A DNA stretch of 64,000 nt from Pseudomonas viridiflava (lineage in GTDB: Bacteria; Pseudomonadota; Gammaproteobacteria; Pseudomonadales; Pseudomonadaceae). The stretch's first letter is position 1; each line of letters starts with the position of its first letter. Below are positions 60,299 through 64,000 of the stretch, in pieces. The stretch is from the NCBI RefSeq assembly GCF_900583165.1, contig NZ_UTKY01000095.1:124001-188000 (forward strand), in the 5' to 3' direction. Position numbers and translations under genes: made by a program. Below the pieces are notes generated by a model. That model saw only the letters and a program-made list of their open reading frames with translations, made no database searches and was not told the DNA's origin.

Positions 60299-62395
60299 TC
60301 AAAACTGGTATTCGGCGCCGGCGCCGGCGTACCAAGAGCGGCCTGGGGCGGCTTCGTAGTAGCGGAAGTTACTGTCGCCGACGATCACTGAGCCTACGTA
60401 CTGGCGATCCAGCAGGTTATCCAGGCGCAGGGTCTGGTGGAAGGTCCAGTGTTCGACCTTCTGCTCGAAGCGGGCGCGCCAGTTGAATACGCTGTAGGCC
60501 GGGGCGGCACGCTGGCTGTTGGTGTCTTCGACGTAGACCTTGCTACGGTACATGCCCTCGAGGGCGGTGCTGACCCAGTCGCGGGGTTTCCAGTTGAGCT
60601 CGGCAAACAGGGTGGTCTGTGGCACGCCGGGGAGGTAGTTGCCTTTGTCGATGGTCTTGCCGCTGTTGGTGAAGTCACTGTCGTAGGTGGCTTGCAGGCG
60701 GGTGTAGGCGAGAGTGGTGCTCCACTGTTCGCTGAGCTGGCTTTCGATACCCAGTTCGAAGCCCCGACGCAGGGTGCGGCCGGCGTTTTGGTAGGTGCTG
60801 CGCCCGCCGCTGGACCCCTGCACCACCAACTCATCCTCGGTGGTGATCTGGAAAACGGCCGCATTAATACGCGTGTCCTGGCCAACCCGTGCCTTGAGCC
60901 CCACTTCATATTGCGTGCTGACCGAGGGTTTGAGCGCGAAGTTGAAGCCGTTTGAGCTGCTGGAATATGCCGACTCGGCTTGGGTCGGGGTTTCGAAACC
61001 TTTGCCGGCGCTGACGTAACCGTGCAAGTCAGGAGTGAATGCGTACATTGCACTGACTGACGGCGTGTTCTTTTGGTAGGTCTTGTTGCCGCTGTCGTCG
61101 CCGTCGCTGAGAAAACGGTCGTCTACGTCCATCTTCATGGTGCTATGGCGCAGGCCGGCTTGCAGGGTCCAGTCGCCGAGCAGCCAGTTGGCTTGCACGA
61201 ATGGGTCGAGGCTGGTGGCCGTGTCGATTTCATCACGGCCCAGGGCACCTTTAACACCGTGCACGCCGTTGACGGTGTTGGAATAGCCTTGGCGATCGTC
61301 CTCGCTGCGGTCGTAATCCAGACCGGCGATCAGGGTCAGGTCGCCAGGGGCGCTGGTGATTGGTTGCAGCCAGTGGATGGAGCCGCCGTAGAATTTGCGG
61401 TCGAAGGCAACTACGCCGCCGCGAGTATTGGCCGGGTTGGTTACGCCACTGGCAAACTTGTCAGGAATCGACAAGTACTGAATCACACTCCGCCGCCCCG
61501 TATACGCATTCACCTGCAACGTCGCATCACCAAAATACCGTTCGTAATTGCTGCCCAATTGCTGATGATCGATGCTTTTACGCGTGTTGTACGTCAGTGC
61601 CGCTGGCGCCACTGAACGTGGGTCGGCCTTGTAGTCCTCCCACTTTTGCCCCAACGGGTCCTGCGTGCCGTTCTGCTCCAGGCTGCTGTAGATCAGCGCG
61701 AGCTTGCTGTCGTCATCCGGCTGGAAGTTGAGCTTGGCAAACGTCTGGTCACGGCGGGCGCTGCTGTGGTCGCGGTAGCCGTCGGTGTCCATACGCGAAG
61801 CATCGAGCACAAAGCCCGCGCCGTTCGTCGCGCCTTCGGCGGTCAGGTGGTTCTTGCTCATGCCATCGCTGCCCACAAGGGTTTCGGCGCCGATGCGCGG
61901 CGGGCCTTCGCCGTCCCGGGAGAACATCTGGATCACACCACCGGCGTTGCTGCCATACAGGGTGGCCGCCGGGCCGCGCAGCACTTCGATGCGTTCGGCG
62001 GTGTCGAGGTTGAAGGTGGCGGCCTGGCCCTGGCCGTCCGGCGTGCTGGCGGGGATGCCGTCGGCGATCAGCTTAAGGCCGCGCACGCCAAACGCGGAGC
62101 GGGCGCCGAAGCCTCGGGAGGAAATCTGCAGGTCCTGAGCATAGTTCTGACGGTTCTGTACGACCAGGCCGGGCACGCGGGACAGTACTTCGGACGCGTT
62201 GATGCCCAACTGACCGTCGCTGATCTGCTCACGGCTGATGCTGTCGACCGAGTAGGGCAGGTCAAAGGTTGGGCTGGCGCTACGTGAGCCGGTGACGACG
62301 CTGGGGTCGAGGGTCAGCGGGGCTTCATCGGCCAGGGCGGTGGTGCACAGGCCCAGCAGTAAAAAGGCAAGGCGGGTGGGGGCGGGTGTGTTCAT
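60299..62395 (-). CDS. TonB-dependent receptor, PqqU/YncD-like
   Basis: A 698-residue outer-membrane receptor. A signal peptide (about 1-22) precedes a plug domain with DLQISSRGFGARSAFGVRGL and LIADGIPASTPDGQGQ, which are hallmarks of YncD-type receptors, now named PqqU in E. coli for uptake of pyrroloquinoline quinone. EVLRGPAATLYGSNAGGVIQ is the usual end of the plug, and a 22-strand barrel ends in aromatic F (AGAGAEYQF). I see no Fur box upstream, which fits a non-siderophore substrate. PQQ as the ligand is inference from motif similarity. Confidence 0.8.
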   Translation of the reverse strand: MNTPAPTRLAFLLLGLCTTALADEAPLTLDPSVVTGSRSASPTFDLPYSVDSISREQISDGQLGINASEVLSRVPGLVVQNRQNYAQDLQISSRGFGARSAFGVRGLKLIADGIPASTPDGQGQAATFNLDTAERIEVLRGPAATLYGSNAGGVIQMFSRDGEGPPRIGAETLVGSDGMSKNHLTAEGATNGAGFVLDASRMDTDGYRDHSSARRDQTFAKLNFQPDDDSKLALIYSSLEQNGTQDPLGQKWEDYKADPRSVAPAALTYNTRKSIDHQQLGSNYERYFGDATLQVNAYTGRRSVIQYLSIPDKFASGVTNPANTRGGVVAFDRKFYGGSIHWLQPITSAPGDLTLIAGLDYDRSEDDRQGYSNTVNGVHGVKGALGRDEIDTATSLDPFVQANWLLGDWTLQAGLRHSTMKMDVDDRFLSDGDDSGNKTYQKNTPSVSAMYAFTPDLHGYVSAGKGFETPTQAESAYSSSSNGFNFALKPSVSTQYEVGLKARVGQDTRINAAVFQITTEDELVVQGSSGGRSTYQNAGRTLRRGFELGIESQLSEQWSTTLAYTRLQATYDSDFTNSGKTIDKGNYLPGVPQTTLFAELNWKPRDWVSTALEGMYRSKVYVEDTNSQRAAPAYSVFNWRARFEQKVEHWTFHQTLRLDNLLDRQYVGSVIVGDSNFRYYEAAPGRSWYAGAGAEYQF

Positions 62396-62587
62396 GGAGA
62401 GGCCGGGTTCGTGGCGCGACGCGTGGTAGGTGGCGTAGGCGCAAAAAAACGTGAGTTTAACGGCTCCCTCCCGCGTTTACCGAATTTCTGGTCTTGCAGA
62501 TATTGGGAAGGTTCCTACGCAATATTGCAGCGCCGGGTGGCTGTGACAGGCGCTGCGTGGTGGTAGGTTTCGATACCTCTACACCGG

Positions 62588-62935
62588 ATGAAGCGATATA
62601 TGAACTCTAACGTTGCAAGGCGACTGGCGCTGCTGAGTGTGTGTTTGATCGTGGCGGGCTGCGGCACCATGACCACGGTGCTGCGTGAAGACAGCGTCAC
62701 GGTCCAGTCGCTCAAGGCAAAAAAAACCTATTGCCAGTCGGTTCCGCGTGTTTATAGCGGGGTGTCTTATGACTTGTGCGTACTGCATGCACCCCCCCAT
62801 TCAGGAAGCGGTCTGTCCTTGAACAATGTTCCATGGCCTTATCTGGATGTGGCTGTGTCCGCTGCCCTGGACACACTCTTGCTGCCCTATACCGTCTACC
62901 GGCAGAGTGCCGACGGTAGCATTGAGCTTCACTAG
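62588..62935 (+). CDS. YceK/YidQ-like (DUF1375) small lipoprotein
   Basis: A 115-residue lipoprotein. The signal LALLSVCLIVAGCGTMTTVL has a clear lipobox (VAGC). The remainder (YSGVSYDLCVLHA; VPWPYLDVAVSAALDTLLLPYTVYRQ) follows the YceK/YidQ family pattern, including the conserved D(L/T)xxLPYT end. Function unknown. The start could be the ATG at 62588 or the one at 62600; the ribosome-binding site is weak for both. It is divergent from the TonB receptor. Confidence 0.75.
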   Translation: MKRYMNSNVARRLALLSVCLIVAGCGTMTTVLREDSVTVQSLKAKKTYCQSVPRVYSGVSYDLCVLHAPPHSGSGLSLNNVPWPYLDVAVSAALDTLLLPYTVYRQSADGSIELH

Positions 62936-62971
62936 CCGCTTGCCGCTAACAGCTTGCCACTGCTTTTACGC

Positions 62972-63011
62972 TATAATCCCGCCCTTTAGCTGTTTCCCGC
63001 CCGGGCGGGAA
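62972..63011 (+). promoter_or_regulatory. Promoter -10 box and leader dyad of wapO
   Basis: A perfect TATAAT lies at 62972-62977 with only a weak -35. Downstream in the leader is TTCCCGCCCGGGCGGGAA (62994-63011), a perfect 18-bp palindrome about 60 bases before the wapO start. It could be an operator or a leader hairpin. Confidence 0.55.
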
Positions 63012-63068
63012 GCACACTTTTTTCAGGCGCAACCCGCCTGCATGCAGACTAAAAGAGGCTAGACCCCA

Positions 63069-64000
63069 GTGGCATTGACGATTCTTGGCCTGTCCGGCGC
63101 CCTTAGCCATGATCCTTCCGCAGCCTTGTATATCGACGGCAAGCTGATCGCGGCCGCCGAAGAAGAGCGCTTCGTACGCGACAAACATGCAAAGAACCGC
63201 ATGCCTTACGAATCGGCGAAGTTCTGCCTGGAACAAGCCGGCATCAAGCCTTCCGACGTTGACGTGGTCGCGATCCCGTTCGCACCCATCAGCCTGTTCG
63301 GCGAAGCGCGCTGGCACTATGCCAAACGTTACTGGTACGCCCCGGACCGCGCCCTTGACGCGATCCTGATGGGCAACCGTCGCTACAAGCGCTATCGCAA
63401 CAAGATCGTCTGGTGCCTTGAGCAATTGGGCTTCGACCCGAAGAAAATCAAGATCGAACCGGTTGAACACCACTTGGCCCACGCCTCCAGCGCCTACCAC
63501 TGCTCGGGCTTCCAGGAAAAAACTGCGATCCTGGGCATCGACGGTAAAGGTGAGTACGCCACCACGTTCTTCGGCTATGGCGAAAACGGCAAGATCCACA
63601 AGATCAAAGAATTCTACGATCCAGACTCCCTCGGTGGCCTGTACGGCGCGATCACCGAGTTCCTCGGTTTCGAGATGCTCGACGGTGAGTTCAAGGTGAT
63701 GGGCATGGCGCCGTATGGCGATGCCAGCAAATACGATTTCTCGCGCCTGGCCTCCTTTGAAAACGGCGAGTTGGTGATTAACACCGACTACGCCAACGTC
63801 ATCGGCCTGCGCCGGTATAAAGAGAAGGGCAAGGGTTTCTACTTTTCGCCAAAACTGATCGAGTGGCTGGGCCCGAAACGCGAAGGCGATATCGCTGACG
63901 AGCCTTACATTCACTACGCGGCCAGCATGCAAGCGCTGTTCGAGAAACTGGCCTTGCAGATGATCGACCACTACCTGGGCGACATTCTCAAGGACACCGG
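63069..64000 (+). CDS. wapO: LPS-core carbamoyltransferase WapO, N-terminal part (cut by window edge)
   Basis: Partial gene, 310 codons visible, open to the right edge. It belongs to the NodU/CmcH carbamoyltransferase family: ALTILGLSGALSHDPSAALY, the AAEEERFVRDKHAKN block, and the metal/substrate histidines in EHHLAHASSAYH followed by LGIDGKGEYATTFFG. The P. aeruginosa orthologue O-carbamoylates heptose II of the LPS inner core. The start is GTG at 63069, preceded by AGAGG; no ATG is available. In P. aeruginosa it directly follows the core kinases, whereas here about 9 kb lies between. Confidence 0.88.
   Translation, partial: MALTILGLSGALSHDPSAALYIDGKLIAAAEEERFVRDKHAKNRMPYESAKFCLEQAGIKPSDVDVVAIPFAPISLFGEARWHYAKRYWYAPDRALDAILMGNRRYKRYRNKIVWCLEQLGFDPKKIKIEPVEHHLAHASSAYHCSGFQEKTAILGIDGKGEYATTFFGYGENGKIHKIKEFYDPDSLGGLYGAITEFLGFEMLDGEFKVMGMAPYGDASKYDFSRLASFENGELVINTDYANVIGLRRYKEKGKGFYFSPKLIEWLGPKREGDIADEPYIHYAASMQALFEKLALQMIDHYLGDILKDT

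Noticed and set aside
62396-62470. Fur box upstream of the TonB receptor
   Set aside because: Searched by eye for GATAATGATAATCATTATC-like sequence on both strands and found none.

Overview
This window is bacterial chromosome, GC-rich and gene-dense. It almost certainly comes from the Pseudomonas fluorescens group. The evidence is the order of conserved genes (msrA, dipA-type c-di-GMP phosphodiesterase, aceF, aceE, glnE, waaF, waaC, waaG, waaP, wapP, wapQ, wapO), which as I recall it matches the PA5005-PA5025 region of P. aeruginosa, and the many REP/REPIN palindromes with the core GTGGGAGGGGGCTTGCCCCC that are typical of fluorescent pseudomonads. No rRNA, tRNA, CRISPR array, transposase or prophage was found.

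Layout. 1-8728 (minus): ten genes (nine complete, plus a partial exporter) of an aryl-polyene-type biosynthesis cluster running off the left edge: MMPL exporter, LolA-like carrier, thioesterase, MIO-type ammonia-lyase, LpxL-like acyltransferase, family 2 glycosyltransferase, an acyl-CoA synthetase fused to a hot-dog dehydratase, a membrane protein, two acyl carrier proteins, a PlsC-like acyltransferase and a ketosynthase-like chain-length factor. 9066-13522: orphan ParA ATPase, a small protein behind a structured leader, trxC, a HigB/HigA toxin-antitoxin pair with operator repeats, and selO. 13571-20607: MscK-type mechanosensitive channel, CvrA/NhaP2-type antiporter and a chemoreceptor with a sigma-28-like promoter. 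20887-22539: a paralogous zapB-zapA-like pair followed by what looks like a diverged tandem duplication carrying a 5'-truncated zapA copy and two small proteins that share a previously unnamed motif. 22683-30583: acyl-CoA dehydrogenase, then divergent putA and putP separated by an array of GTTGCA operators. 30788-33332: a VgrG plus DUF4123 adaptor with no effector gene. 33318-39158: metY, rlmJ, msrA and dipA. 39476-43776: aceF/aceE (pyruvate dehydrogenase), with a pair of GntR-type palindromes in the promoter. 44160-54118: glnE and the LPS inner-core operon (waaF, waaC, waaG, waaP, wapP, wapQ and a double-kinase protein). 54341-62935: an insertion relative to the P. aeruginosa order, holding a sigma-54-type promoter, a ribose-family ABC importer, an unknown lipoprotein, a PqqU/YncD-type TonB receptor and a YceK-like lipoprotein. 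63069 to the right edge: the start of the LPS-core carbamoyltransferase wapO.

How the parts fit: most genes are housekeeping (pyruvate dehydrogenase, nitrogen control, LPS core, proline catabolism, sulfur and redox repair). Accessory material sits between conserved blocks: the polyene cluster, HigBA, the zapA duplication, VgrG-Tap and the ABC/TonB block. REPINs mark many of the junctions. The items I consider most likely to be new are the duplicated zapA cassette with its shared protein module and upstream motif, the switch-like leader at 10125-10283, and the sigma-54-type promoter with upstream dyad ahead of an uncharacterised sugar-type importer.
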